Assembly: GCA_965112735.1 (NCBI GenBank)
Contig: OZ218956.1
Coordinates: 2,356,001 to 2,420,000 of the forward strand
Source: Phaeosaccion multiseriatum
Taxonomy: Eukaryota > Ochrophyta, other classes
Length of the DNA stretch: 64,000 nucleotides
Direction of reading: 5' to 3'
Below are positions 26,299-37,992 of the stretch, piece after piece. The notes under the pieces were generated by a model. That model saw nothing but the letters and a program-made list of their open reading frames with translations, was not told the DNA's origin and did not search any database. A program made the position numbers and the translations under genes. How positions within the stretch are numbered: the stretch's first letter is position 1; the number at the start of each line of letters is the position of its first letter.

Positions 26299-29060
26299 TT
26301 AGATAGATAGATGGTCATATGCAGATGCAATGCACAGAGGACAGGGAGACGGGGCAGGGACAGGGGTAGTTGGAGGGAATAGCGGAACAGCGCCGTAATC
26401 GCAGAGCCGCAGAAGGGCGTTGCGAGCGCAACACACACGCACAAACAATAACAACACATACACACACATATATACACACGTAAATGAAACATGTATATAT
26501 ATGTAATACATATATATACATTATATGTAATATACATATATATATATATATATATGTACGCCCACACGCACACACACACACACGCGAACGCACGCTCACA
26601 TACACATACGCGCACACACACGGACACACACACGCACACACACACGCACACATGCGCGCACACACACACACACACACCTGCGGAGGCGTCCTCCCCCTCG
26701 TCCTGCATGACGCCAAAGTCGAAGAGGAGCTGCAGAGGCTCGCGCACAGCACGCTCCGAGACGCGCAGGCGGGTCAGGCCCGAGGAGGAGGGTGATTGCT
26801 CCAGCACGTGCTGCACCGCCTGAGGAAGGGGGGGATTGCGGGGGAAGAAGAGGCAGGGGCATTGCATGGGGCAGGGGCAGCAGTTGGTCATACAGAGGCA
26901 CGGGCAGAGGCAGGGGCAGGGCAGGGTCAGGGTCAGGCACGGGCAGAGGCAGGGGCAGGGCAGGGTCAGGGTCAGGGGTTCCTCCGTCCTGACCCCCACC
27001 CACCTCCATGTGGTGATGGAGTGCCGTGCAGCCCGTGCTGATGGCCGCCTCGATGGCCAGTGCATCTACACTCCCCAGCACCTTGGAAAGAGAGGGGCAC
27101 ACATCTGAGCAGAAGAGGCAGATGGCCGACGGGCAGGTGGATATAGGCAAGCACGCAGCAGGGGGTTAGGCAAGTAGGTTGGAGTTTTTTGGGGTGTTCA
27201 GACACCCAACTTATGTTAGGATGGACGGGTGGATGGACAGCAGTGGATACATATGGATGGGTGGATGGGGGGATGATGGGCAACAGGGGGGGGTAGGACC
27301 TCACTGACTCACTGACTCACTGACTTACTGGCTTACTGACTTACTGACTTACTGACTAACCTACGACGCTGTACTTCATGGTAAAGAAGCCCCCCCCCCC
27401 CGGCTCTCCTTTGGGGACATGGGTACCCTGTCGTTGAGGTTGGGCATCCTCCAGTGCGAACGCCTGCACGAGGGGCCACATCTCGAGATCACTGCGAGGA
27501 GCGCCAAGATTCACACGGATGGGTGCGTAAGACGTGACGTGGTACCATAATCATCATCGTAGGCTATGCAGGTTGAGGAGGATAGAGAGCGGTGGGGGCA
27601 GGAGGGCCTCCCCACCTCTCGCTTACGTACGCCCTCATGCATGCACGTACACGCACGCACACACACTCACAAACTTACGTAAAGTCGTCGAATCCGATGG
27701 GCAGGGGCACGCCGAAGACGCCCTTACGCCCCCCGGGGAAGGAGGAAGGATGCATGACCTCTCGCACGAGGCGCTTAAAGCTCGAGATCTGTGGGCAGGG
27801 GGGGGGGGAGTGGTGAGGCGTGGTGGGGGAGAGTCATCAATATCCGCTTGACATCATTGTACATCCACCCCAAAACTTCACAGTTGGCACATCCACTCTA
27901 ACCCCCTCACTCCTGCCTCCCACTCACCTTGTGCCTCTCGAAAAGCTCGACATCTTCCTCGTCCTCCGGCCAAAGACAATACTCGCGCACATTGGGCCAG
28001 AGGGAGACAATGGGCTCGACAAGGCTGCGAGCCGCAGAGCTGTAGTTATGCCAATGCCGTGCCCGGGTAGTGCATTTGCGTGGGTACGTGCGTGTGTGTG
28101 TGCGCATGTGTATGTGTGTGTGTATGTTGGTGGGTGGGTGGGTGGGGAGGTGGTGTGAGAGAGGCGCCGGCGGAAGGACGCAAAGAATGAAAGAAAAATG
28201 CCAACAAATGAGGAGGGGAGCGAGAACCGGGCTGAGATGGCTCGAATGGTGGGGAGGGGGGGGGGGGCTGCGGGAGAGCAGCGGCAGAGCAGTGTGACTG
28301 CCTCGGTTTTCAAAGGGGAGAGAGTCGAAGACAGGTGGTGTTGGGATGCATGTAGTCCACATCCGGGTGAAAGCCAAAGACAACGCGAAGAGCGCTGTTT
28401 TGATGGCTGCCCTGGTGTGAGTTCGGGAGCTGCCTGGGGGCTGCCTGGGGCTCACTGGGCTACGGTGATGAATACTGGAGTTCGCTGCTCCACCTTCTCC
28501 GTACACTTACGTGTAGAGAATGGCCACGCACTCTCTCTGGATAAGCAACACGCAGTCCTCCAGGGCGCTGTCCTCAAGGCTGAACTCCCAGTTTCGCAAC
28601 TGCCTACCTTCATGGACAAGAAAAGGTTGGGGGCAAAAAAAAGGGGGGGGGACAATCAGGGGGAAGTGGAGAGAGAGGGAGATGTGTCTACTTACACCGC
28701 TTCCTCTGACACCACTTGGTGTGTACTTCCTCTCACCCGTGGCCCCCTGAAACAGGTATTTGACAATGGCCTGGCCTCCAGGGTTGAAGCGCCCATCCGC
28801 TCCGGTGATAAGCAGCAGAGCGTCGGGGAGACCTGCCGATGGAATCGCAATTGGCGTCGTTCGACGTGGGGGGAGCAATGAGAACATAGATATGGGGTCA
28901 CGGGAAGAAAAAAAAAATAGAAAGGCTGATGAGAGGCGATGTTAATCGATTGACATGTCTCACCATCCGCCCCTGCGTCTGCAGTGCAAAGTTCCTGGAG
29001 CGTCTTGAGGCGGAGGGCGGAGGCTGCCGCGACATGCTCCTTTGGGTTTGGGTAATGCAT
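16692..29060 (-). CDS. DNAAF9: Dynein axonemal assembly factor 9 (C20orf194/Shulin)-like protein
   Basis: Family role: Shulin/DNAAF9 packages axonemal dynein before transport into cilia. Exons in transcript order: 28964-29060 (ATG 29058-29060), 28698-28832, 28511-28607, about 28333-28394, 27928-28039, 27679-27788, 27361-27491, 27004-27081, 26678-26819, 25875-25912, 25446-25626, 24776-~24865, 22671-24350, ~21600-22114, 20042-20323, 19325-19514, 17983-18244, 17456-~17565, 17134-~17275, 16692-16780 (stop 16692-16694). Supporting segments are [15 protein letters not shown] near the N-terminus, [12 protein letters not shown] followed by [13 protein letters not shown], a central [14 protein letters not shown], and a C-terminal [13 protein letters not shown]. 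The family was assigned from remembered conservation, not a search. The long exon at 22671-24350 carries poly-Ser, Gly and Gln expansions. Exon 4 and the 3' end of the ~21.6 kb exon are uncertain. Confidence 0.72.
17282..17452 (+). repeat. (GGGTT)n followed by (CCCT)n
   Basis: Seven GGGTT pentamers at about 17288-17325, then CCCT units to the donor of the DNAAF9 exon at 17456. Both are intronic. Confidence 0.88.
17704..17795 (+). repeat. (GGGGA)n and (GGTGA)n pentamers
   Basis: Two adjacent pentamer arrays inside a DNAAF9 intron, followed at 17805-17822 by a weak match to the dispersed motif (GTTGGTGGTACAG). Confidence 0.8.
18146..18165 (-). repeat. Dispersed motif copy in a DNAAF9 exon (QLVIRQQ)
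   Basis: Sense strand reads CAGCAGTTGGTGATACGGCA, encoding QQLVIRQ within a helical [13 protein letters not shown] stretch. Confidence 0.9.
18630..18726 (+). repeat. 12-bp minisatellite GGATTGGCAGAA
   Basis: Eight tandem, essentially identical 12-bp units in a DNAAF9 intron. Both flanks carry partial CAGAAGG units. Confidence 0.95.
19411..19432 (-). repeat. Dispersed motif copy in a DNAAF9 exon (QLEIQQ)
   Basis: Sense CAGCAGTTGGAGATACAGCA follows a CAG run. One base differs from consensus (T to A), giving QLEIQQ. Confidence 0.8.
19811..19902 (+). repeat. (ACGC)n array
   Basis: ACGC and ACAC units in a DNAAF9 intron. A shorter ACGC array sits at 19567-19598. Confidence 0.9.
20479..21404 (+). 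repeat. (TTC)n / sense-strand (GAA)n tract, about 308 uninterrupted copies
   Basis: About 925 bp of perfect TTC on the + strand, inside a DNAAF9 intron and therefore transcribed as GAA. No interruption is visible. Confidence 0.98.
21772..21790 (+). repeat. Dispersed motif copy in a DNAAF9 exon, inverted (VSPTSAAA)
   Basis: + strand CAGAAGTTGGTGATACAGA; read by the minus gene it encodes SVSPTSAA. Confidence 0.85.
22330..22440 (+). repeat. (CTTC)n intron repeats
   Basis: Two similar blocks of TTCCTTCC units, each preceded by TTTGTTCGTTCCA.CC.ATC, suggesting a block duplication of about 60 bp. Intronic to DNAAF9. Confidence 0.75.
23159..23177 (-). repeat. Dispersed motif copy in the long DNAAF9 exon (QLVIQQ)
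   Basis: Sense CAGCTGGTGATACAGCA, encoding [10 protein letters not shown]. One base from consensus. Confidence 0.85.
24374..24480 (+). repeat. (CAGG)n then (AAGG)n
   Basis: CAGG units change abruptly to AAGG/GAAG units in the short DNAAF9 intron upstream of the long exon. Confidence 0.9.
25081..25380 (+). repeat. Heptamer satellite ACACCTG/ATACCTG, about 43 units
   Basis: Two main unit variants alternate irregularly, with rare CACTTGA and CACCTAA forms. On the transcribed (minus) strand each unit reads CAGGTATCAGGTGT, that is CAG|GT. It lies in the DNAAF9 intron between 24866 and 25445. Confidence 0.95.
25917..26311 (+). repeat. (GATA)n/(GATG)n array
   Basis: Interspersed GATA, GATG and GACA units of about 395 bp, ending in a pure (GATA)n stretch at 26250-26300. 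Intronic to DNAAF9. Confidence 0.93.
26460..26676 (+). repeat. TA-rich then (CA)n intron tract
   Basis: TATATA/ATGTAATAC sequence followed by CACG/CA repeats up to the donor of the DNAAF9 exon at 26678. Confidence 0.85.
26838..26990 (+). repeat. Duplicated CAGGG-rich block with a motif copy
   Basis: Two copies of a block of about 50 bp made of GGCACGGGCAGAGGCAGGGG and following CAGGGTCAGGGTCAGG units. A motif copy (GCAGTTGGTCATACAGAGG) at 26876-26895 sits immediately upstream. Intronic. Confidence 0.85.
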
Positions 29061-29426
29061 CCTAAATGCTCTGCGTTGCTATTTTTTTGTTCTTTTTTTT
29101 TTCGACGGTTGACTCTTTCACGAGCTTATTGGCGTAACGGCTGGGTGCCTCTCCCCTCTCTTACACACGTAGTACAATGTATCTGCCCCTATAAACAGCG
29201 TGTCATGCACGGTACCAAATACTTCTTGTCCTCTTATAGGGGAGGGGTGTCAACGGCTCGTTTGGGGGAGTGGACAGAGGAAGCTGTAGCATCGGAATGG
29301 GGATGGCTGAGAGGCAGTGCTGGTGGAAGCCTCTGAGGGGAGGGCATACCTTTGCTTCGCTGTCGACCCGCCTTGTGAAAAGAGGGCGCTTTCCACTTTC
29401 CACGTTGCCCCACTGATTGAGGGGGG
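29061..29426. promoter_or_regulatory. Divergent promoter region between DNAAF9 and the EF-hand gene
   Basis: 366 bp between two start codons on opposite strands, largely free of microsatellites and with T-rich stretches near 29080-29100. A shared promoter is inferred from geometry only; no factor-binding site is recognised. Confidence 0.5.
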
Positions 29427-30236
29427 ATGGGGGCTGTCGGCAGCCTCGCTAGTATCGGGACATGGGAGAAGATCCAGGGGGAATGGTGGACAGAGACGAA
29501 TGCCCGGCTGGAGAAGGAGGAGAAACGCGAGAAATGCCACCTGAGCCTGGGGACAGGACGAGGCCGAGGGGTCGTGGTTGATCAGTGTCTGTTCTTATGC
29601 GGGTGGAACATAGAAGAGGCGAAGCATGCACACGACAGATGGCGAGCTATGTTCAGCATACGTTCATCTCCACCCCGCGGGGGGCCACGGTCCACGGGGA
29701 CACGATTACCTGGTGCACAGGACGCCTGCACCTTGCGACAATTGATCGTGATCCTCTTAGGGCCGGGAGAAGGAGAAGGAGAAGGACAAGAAAAGGGGGA
29801 TGTTAAAGCGGGCACAACGGCATCTGGTCCGTCTGTGGGTGTCCAGGACCACAAGGCAACGGCCCGTGGTACTGTTGAGGACGTTCGGGCGCTCTTCGCC
29901 TTGCTACCCATCGTGCGCGTGGAGGAGGAGGAGGAGGAGGAGGATACGAAGAGTGAGGAGCCACCGCCATTGGAGGAGAGGCGCCGAGTCGGCCTTGTCA
30001 TGGCCTGTCTGACGCTGGCTGCCAACTGCGTATCATACTCGGGCAAAATGGGGATTTTCTTCTCGCTGGCCGATAGAAACGGGGATAAAACAATCACCGG
30101 AGAGGAGTATTACGAGTTGTGGAGATCCATCACCGAGTGTCTCTGCTTGCTTACTGGAGTGACGCCCCCGCACGCGGAGAGCATCAAGTCCGTTGCCACG
30201 TACGTGTGACTGCGCTCGCTTCTCTCCCTCTCCCTT

Positions 30237-30276
<40 letters not shown>

Positions 30277-31546
30277 TGTGGTGTGTGGGGGGGGGGGGGG
30301 GGGCGTCCTCGTCCCCCCTGTCCCCCACACTGCAATGACGCTTACACCCAACCCGCTGCCTCTGCTGTGAATGATCTACTTCCCACTCCAGGTGCGGATG
30401 GAATCTCTCTGTAGGAGGCTCGGCGCTCTCCTACTCGTCCAAGGCCACCCTCTCCTATGTGCAGTTCATCACATTCTTCAAGAAAACCCAGACACTGAAG
30501 GCTGTGGTTACCGCCGTGGAGGAACTTCCGGTAAAGAGGGCCGCGGCTCTCGCTGCTATCTCCAAAGAAGCTGCGAAACCTAGGCCGGGGTCCACGTGGA
30601 GACCGAAGGTGATGCAATGGAATGAGAAGATGCGAGGACTACCTTCTGCGCAGAGACCCCCAGGCGAAGAGCCGCTGAGTGATCGTAGCATCACAGGCAA
30701 CATGATGAGCACCAGTAATGAGGCACCGGATGAGAAAGCAGGGGGGGCGGTGCTTCCAGCGGCTAGCGGGTCAGCGGGTGCCACCTCGGGGTCGAGGAAT
30801 GAGTCCCCCCGAAGGCCGGAAGCCGCAACAAGACCAGCCGCCCCCCATCGCTCTCCCAAAGCGCATTTGAGAGTGTCCTTTGAGGAGCCTGGCCCTGGCG
30901 TCCCTTCCGATGCAATCAGTGGCCAAAGGTCTCGTGCTTGGTGGGCAAAAGCGGGACAAGCAGCAGGACTCCGCCAACCCGTCGTCGGTCCTCAACACAC
31001 CCCCATCGTTCCGCAAGATGGCAAAAGCACAAAGCAGACCGCGGGCCTTCGGCGACAACGGACGGTGGCGAGATGGAGGACGATTGCTCTTCTAAACAAG
31101 GTTTCTCGCCCGCTACTTCGCCTCGCCCCGCCCAGTGTGAAGGCTGAGAAGCCGAGAGACATGAGCGACGTCAAGCCAAAGATGGCGCATGTGCTTGCCT
31201 TCTTTCACATGTTTCATGCCCAGGCACCGGATGTGGATGGCGATGGCACGGTGATGCTGAGCCACCTCGTCACCGCGCTGCGAGGGACGACAGCGATCAA
31301 CCCCAGTAGCAGCAGCGGTAACAGCAGCGACAGCAGCAAAGACAAAGACAAGGATAATGAGGGGTCCAACTCCCATTTTCTTGCCTTGAGGGCGGACGCG
31401 GTGATGAAGTGGGGAGTAGCGGAGTGGCAACGCAAGAATCCACCAGAAAGTGGAGTCGAACGAGAAGGAGGAGGAGGAGGAGGAGGAGGAGGAGGAGGAG
31501 GAGGAGGAGGAGGAGGAGGAGGAGGAGGAGGAGGAGGAGGAGGAGG

Positions 31547-31578
<32 letters not shown>

Positions 31579-32363
31579 ACAGTGAAAGAGGTCTAGTTAC
31601 CGACGAGGAAGATCCTGCTTTTGCAGAGACCTTGTCGGCGGCCACAATCGGGCTCTCTGAGTGCCTTACGCCCCTCTATCCGAGTGCAACAAAAGTCGAG
31701 CTCATGTCAGCGACACGCTGGTTGGAGCAGAGCACAGCCCTGAAGCAGAGGAGTAATCGCCGAGAGGATGTAGATCACGTCAAGGAGAAGCGGCGGCAGA
31801 AGCTCCTTCTGCAGGTGGCGAAGGCAGAGAAGGAGAAAACGATGAACCTTTTCCATGTAGCTGCAGGGGACGCCAACACCCCCACTGCCGATCGGGTACT
31901 GCTTCGAGATCTGATTATACACGCGCGTATTAAGCGGGAGGCGGTGGAGAATGCCGAACTGAGCGACCAAGGTGTGCTCAGTCTGAGCGAGTTCGGCGCC
32001 CTCTGTCTCGGCAAGCTGCTCACCGCCAGGGACCGGTACATGGTGGACCGCAGGCTGGAGCGGTGGGCAGGGGCCACCGATTTTGAAGTAGAGCTGATCG
32101 ATGTCGAGGCCCGACAAGAGGAAGGCAGTGCGCGTGGGGCAAGCGTCACACTCGAGGACAGGGAGACCAGCGGTGCAGCGAGCGACGCGAGGAGGGAAGC
32201 ACTTCGCAGGCCGGAGATTGTGCGGAGAATCAAAATGCTTCGCTACCGAAAGAGAGTCAAGACTTTGGTGGAGGCCAATGTATACGGCGACTCAAAGGTG
32301 CCAGGTAGCACCCAACGGACCCCAGCGGTGCGCCAAAAAAAGTATGTTGGCGGCGTATTGTGA
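29427..32363 (+). CDS. EF-hand calcium-binding protein, otherwise unknown
   Basis: Two exons, 29427-30199 and 30392-32363, give about 915 residues. A TGA lies in frame 9 nt before the ATG at 29427, which supports the start. Exon 1 ends in phase 2 at a GTACGT donor, and the exon beginning at 30392 restores frame (TCGWNLSVGGSALSY). Exon 1 holds one canonical EF-hand loop, DRNGDKTITGEE, with Asp1, Asn3, Asp5, Ile8 and Glu12. Two weaker loops follow in exon 2: DVDGDGTVMLSH, and a degenerate DQGVLSLSEF. Between them is a poly-Gly tract encoded by (GGA)n at 31466-31550, then (GCAGGA)n. The N-terminal third has an acidic Glu run and a WEKIQGEWW helix. I could not name the family. It shares a short divergent promoter region with DNAAF9, which would fit a ciliary or calcium-signalling role, but that is inference. 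Confidence 0.8.
30239..30305 (+). repeat. CT, GT and poly-G runs in a short intron
   Basis: (CT)n, then (GT)n, then about 17 consecutive G inside the only intron of the EF-hand gene. Confidence 0.9.
31466..31578 (+). repeat. Coding (GGA)n/(GCAGGA)n tract
   Basis: Encodes about 28 Gly and then alternating Ala-Gly in the EF-hand protein. Confidence 0.93.
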
Positions 32364-32857
32364 TGGGAGTGGCGATGTATACTTACTGACTTCATAGGAA
32401 TCACCGAAGTGTGGGGAAAAAAGAAGGATGGATGGATGGGTGGATGGGTGGAATACACGCGTGTGTAGGTTTTGAAAACGCTGAGATGCTAGTACGCTAA
32501 GTGCTGGACCACCCATAAACTTGTTAGATTCATACACTCCAAGGTGAACGAACAGCGGCTTGTGGGGCCTTCCAGTAAATAGAGCTGTCTGGCAGGCAGG
32601 CAGGCTGAGAAGAAAAACAAAAACAAAACATGTGTGCGGAGGCGTGAGTACTCCTTCATGTACCAAAAGACCGCACTTTCTCCTCACTGCACAACTTTCT
32701 TTGTTCAATGCGACATACATGTCCACCCTCCGTGTCGAGGGAAAAGGGAGGTCGAGCAGTCAGTCAGGCCTCCGTCTAGACTTTACTTTCAAAATCGACA
32801 CTGAAAGCACGTAAATCGACACAAAAACCACCTGCTCCTGCTGGTCGGGTGCGGCTT
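32364..32857. other. Convergent intergenic region
   Basis: About 490 bp between the EF-hand and PRMT7 stops. A short GGATGGAT repeat lies at 32425-32450; nothing else is recognised. Confidence 0.8.
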
Positions 32858-33363
32858 TCACACTGCCGCCGCGGACACGCTGAAGCAGTAAGTCCCTCTG
32901 GCCACATCAAGAGTGCCCTCCACATTCACCACGTGCGACCCCGGCACTACCTCGACGGGCTCTGGTACGAAGCGGAGCAGCTGCTTCCAGTGCCCCATAT
33001 CGGCAGGGCCAGAGGTAAGAGTAAGATCACGCGGATCACGATCACCATCTGTAGTGGTGCTCTTGTCATTGTCGGGGAAGGTCGTGATGAGGATGGAGTC
33101 GCCAAGGTCCAAATCTATCCAAAAGGCCACCGCATGGAGAGTGCCTGGCCGTGTTACTGCAGCAGAGGAGCAGGAGGAGGGATTGCGCAAGTGGTGGCGT
33201 GGAGGAGCGCATGAAGAGGCGGTGGAGGATGGAGGGTGGAGGGTGGGCGGAGGGAGGGAGAGAGAGCGGGACAGAAAGAGAGAGGAAGAGACGGAGAGGG
33301 AGTGGGAGTCAGAGGGGAGACGGGGAGAGAGGGAGAGCGCGCGCGCGCACGAGAGAGAGGGAG

Positions 33364-33419
<56 letters not shown>

Positions 33420-35432
33420 TGTGAGTGGGAGGGAGAGACTACGGACCTGGGAGCTGAAGCGAGGCCGAGCAAGACGTAGGCTCTTGGTTGTAGTCCATCG
33501 TCAGAAGCGAGGTGCGAGCAGTGAGAGCCTCGTTTGGGTACATGGACAGGGGATAGGGGTAACTGAGGCATGAAGGGTGCGGGCGGGGGGGGGAGAGGGT
33601 AGGGGGAGGGGGGGAGGGTCGAGCCAAGGAGGAGGGTGTGGCGGGGGTGAGAGGAAAGGACGATGACCACAGCTGGGGTGGGGGGAGATGGAAGTATTGT
33701 GGAAGGAGTTTGGGTTTGACGAGAGGGGCTGAACTGATCGGGTGTGGAAGACAGAGTAGAAGTATGTGCGTGTGTGTGTGTGAGAGAGAGAAAAGGAGCA
33801 ATGGACCAGCCTGGCGCATCAAAGACCAAGGAGGAGGAGGAGCAGCAGCAGCAGCACCACCACCAGCAGCAGCAGCAGCAGCAGCAAGGAGGCAGGGGTA
33901 TGCTACGTGCGTGTGCGTGTGCGCGTGTCTCAGCCGAGGCAACTCACTTGTACTCGCTCCACCTCCGTATCTTACGATCGAACGGCGAGTGGTCAACGCC
34001 GAGGCAGCTGCTCCCCACCAGGCCGTGACTCCGTGCCAGGGAGGGCAGGCTCAGAGCGGCGCAGCACACACTCGCCGCTCGTGGCAGCACTTGGGCCTCT
34101 GCAGAGCCCAGGACAGGGAGGGACCCAAAACAAGCGTTAGAGCAAAAAACGAGATATCCACACACAACTCCACACAGACGGAAAAGATGTCAACACAAAT
34201 TGGATGGGCAAAAAGCATTGACTGCCCCAACACCTGACCGCAACCATAAAAGCGACCGAATAACCAACCGACCGACCGACCCACCTACCGACCGACCGAT
34301 CACACCTACAGTAACGTACCGCACCGTACCGTACCTGGCTTGAGCAGATAGCGGAAGGAGTGCTTGAGGACCCAGAAGTTGAGTGCTTGTGTGACTGTGA
34401 GCTGCTGCATGTTGAGAAACAGCGGCTCGCCAACCACCACATCACAGAGCACGGGCTCCCCGTCATTGCACGGGTACAGCTCTAGACAAGAGAAGCTCCG
34501 GAATAGCTCCTCCTCCTCGTCGTCATCGTCCTCGTCCTCCTCGTCGTCATCGTCGACTTGGTCGTCGCTGCCGTTAACAGCATCACGAACAGCCGTTGCT
34601 GCAGCTGCAGGAGAATGGATCCCAGTCCATCCTGCTGCCTTCTTTCCACCTCCCCCCTGCTCCACTAGTTCGCTCCTCCTCCTCTTCCTCTCCTCCAGCA
34701 CCTTGTCGCTGGCCCTGCGTCCAATCTGATCGACGAGGTGACAGGACCACTCCTTGTCCTCGTACGAGATCACCCTGACCCTCCCGGCCCCGGCCTGCAG
34801 GGCCATCAGTCCGCAGATGGACCCGTCGCTGATGTCCAAACACACCAAGTCGCTCTTTTCAGCAGAGTGTTGCGCACTAGCAGTTGGTGGTACAGCGGCA
34901 GCAACAGCAGCAGCAGCAGCAGCAGCAACAGCAGAAACTCCATTCCCAGCCCCGTCGCTACCCCCCTCGCTTGCTGCCTCTGCCTCCATTGCTTCCGCTG
35001 ACTCGAACCCCACGGCCCTGGACAGCGTCAAGCGGTGGAGGAGTGACCCGACCGCTTGTCTGTAGCAGCGCATACGATGAGCGCTATTGAGCATGCCCAT
35101 TCGGTCCGCGTTGAGCAGCACATGCCACCCACAACCACAGGCGCGCCGGGACACCTCGTCTTGCCATGTCATGGCCCTCTTCCTCCGCCGCTTATTGCTC
35201 GACTTTGCTGTTGTACCACCAACTGGTGGAGCAGCATCTACGCCGTCGCTTGCTTCCTGCGGGTCTCTCTCCCCTCTTGTTTCGCAGTCTCCAGTTGTAG
35301 CTTCCTCCGAAATGGCCGACACCGTCAGGTTATCATCCTCGCCTGTCCCTTTCAGTCCTCCTCCTCTTCCTCCTTCTCCTTCTCCTTCTCCTCCTCCTCC
35401 TCCTCCTCCTCCTCCTCCTCCTCCTCCTCCTG

Positions 35433-35466
<34 letters not shown>

Positions 35467-37939
35467 CTGTACTACCGGTACTATGACCGCCATGGTGGCC
35501 TCCTTCTCCTCCCCCTCATCCCCCTCCTGCTGTAGGACCTCGTAGATGAAGCCCACGTTACCTTGCAGAACCTTCAGCAAGACCTCCCCCTGCCACGGCC
35601 TGCTCTCCCCCTCAGCTTGGGCGCCAATCTCGATTCCCCCTCCTCCTTCTCCTCCTTCTCCTCCTCCTCCTCCTCCTCCTCCTCCTCCTCCTCCTCTTGT
35701 TCTTCTTCTGGCCCACGCCGTGTCCAAAGGATTGGGAAACAAGGTCACCGTCTGCAGCCAATGGTCCTGAAAGTCCTCCGCGACAAGCTGCTGGTACGGA
35801 CTGGTGGAGTAGACCACACTCCCGTCTCCCAGCAGGTCGAGCTCCCACCAGTTTAGCAGAGCATCCACCACTCCATCTTCTTCATCTTCACCCCGTGCAC
35901 CGCCGACCCCCACTTGTTGAGCTGTTTCCACTGCTGCGCCTGCCCCTGCCCCTCCTCTCCCTCCTCTCCCTCTTCCTTCAGTAGGTATCCTGAGTACTCT
36001 TTTTCGATACCCATCCGAGGGAAATGGTACGCGGAAGTCGAAGCTACGACCGAGGCAGAAACGGAACGGAAGGCAAGGGGGGGGGGTGGGGTGGGAGGTG
36101 AGAGGGCATACATGCATGAGCCGCAGCAGAGAGCCACACACAACAAACAGAAGAAGGAAGTCGTATCATGGGATTGAGTCGCTTTCGGTTATCCCCCCGG
36201 GCAAGCTACCACACATGCCCCACACCAAGGCTGCATATGTACCCTGTGCTCTATACCGTATACCCTATACTCTACACCCCATGCCCTATACCCTACACCC
36301 TATACCCCATACCGTATACCTACACCCTATATCCTCTACTCTACCCTTGTCTACCCCACACCCTTAGTCCTATAGCCTATACCCTACACCCCATACCCTA
36401 TACCCTATACCCTATACCCCATACCATATACCCAAACCCTATACCCTCTACCCTACCCTTTAAACCTTTGGCCTATACCCTATACCTTATACCCTACACC
36501 CTATACCCTATACCCTATACCCTATGCCCTATACGCTATACGCTATACCCTATACGCTGTACCTACACCCTATAACACCTCTCCATCCATCTAGATATAT
36601 CCCTGCCTCCGTCTCCACCTCTCATGTGTGCGTCGCTCACCTAATCACCTCAAAGGCACTGCTCACGGTCTGTCCGTCGGGCACCTCTGTCCAATGTACG
36701 GGTACAGCAACTCGCAGCCCATCACACTTGGCCGCCTCAGCGTTGCGAGCGAGGGGGATTCCGGGTGCGATGAGAGTCGAGCTGAGGTCGTGCTGGGGAA
36801 TGAGGGGTCCGTGGGTGGGTGGTTGGGGATGAGAAGAGGGGAAGAGAGTCGGGGAGACGGAGAGGGTGAGAGAGAGAGAGAGAGAGTCGATAGAAAGCAC
36901 AGAGATGGAGGGAGGACAGAAGGAGAGAAGAGAGAGAGCAGGGGAGTCAGAAAGCAGCGAGAGAGAGAGCAGCGAAAGCGCAAACGCAAGCACTCAGCAC
37001 CAGCACCAGCACCCACTACCAAAGGTTTGATTTGTGTGTGTTTTCCTAAGCGGTATACACTTGTCCTTACCATGGCCCTCAGGGCTGGGCTGCGCACTAG
37101 CTGTCCAAAAACGGTGGCCCTCTGCGGTATGATGACGGCGTTGGGGACGAGGAGGTGCTCCAGGGCATGGCGAAGGACGGGAAGGAAGCCCTCCCCCAGC
37201 AGCACGCTTGTCGGCGAAGAGCAGCAAGACAGGAGTAAGGGAAGGCAGGCAGGCAGGGGAAGGCAGGAAGGCAGGCAGGCAGGCAGGCAGGCAGGTGGGT
37301 AGAAGGGCAGACAGGAAGAGGAATGGAATGGACGGGGTCAGAAGGGTGACAGGAGACAAGAGGAGGGAGGAGGTTTCCGGATCGCCTCTACGCGCCTGCC
37401 TGCCTGCCCACACGCCTGTCTGTCTGCCTGCCTGTCTACCCATACGCCTACCCATATGCCTGATCTCCCTCCTGTCCCTCCCGCGCCTGCCCGTATGCCT
37501 GTCCCCACTCACCTGTCGAGGAGCTCACTAACGAGCATATCCGCTCTGGTGGACATATCCACGCCCACGACGAGGTCCGTACTCTTCTTGGCGACGACTC
37601 GGATGGGGCACCCGGGCACTTTATTCAGAGCAACCACCTGCACAGGATCGGTCACCCCACGGGTTCGGATACGGCCCTCTCTTCTTACTCCCTAAAGAGT
37701 ATTCGCTCGCTCTCTCTTTCTCAACTCACCTCTTTCGCGACCTGCGCCATGGCCACAAACATTTCGCAGGCAATGACCTCCTTGGCACCAGCCCGAGCCT
37801 GTGTGGGAAAACACAATAAGGCGGTTTCAGGGACGCGAGAGTGAGAGGGTGTGGGGAACACGCGCGTACAGCGCAGACACACACAGACAACCACACATAT
37901 ACGCACACGTACACACACACTCGCGCACACACACGTCAC

Positions 37940-37992
<53 letters not shown>

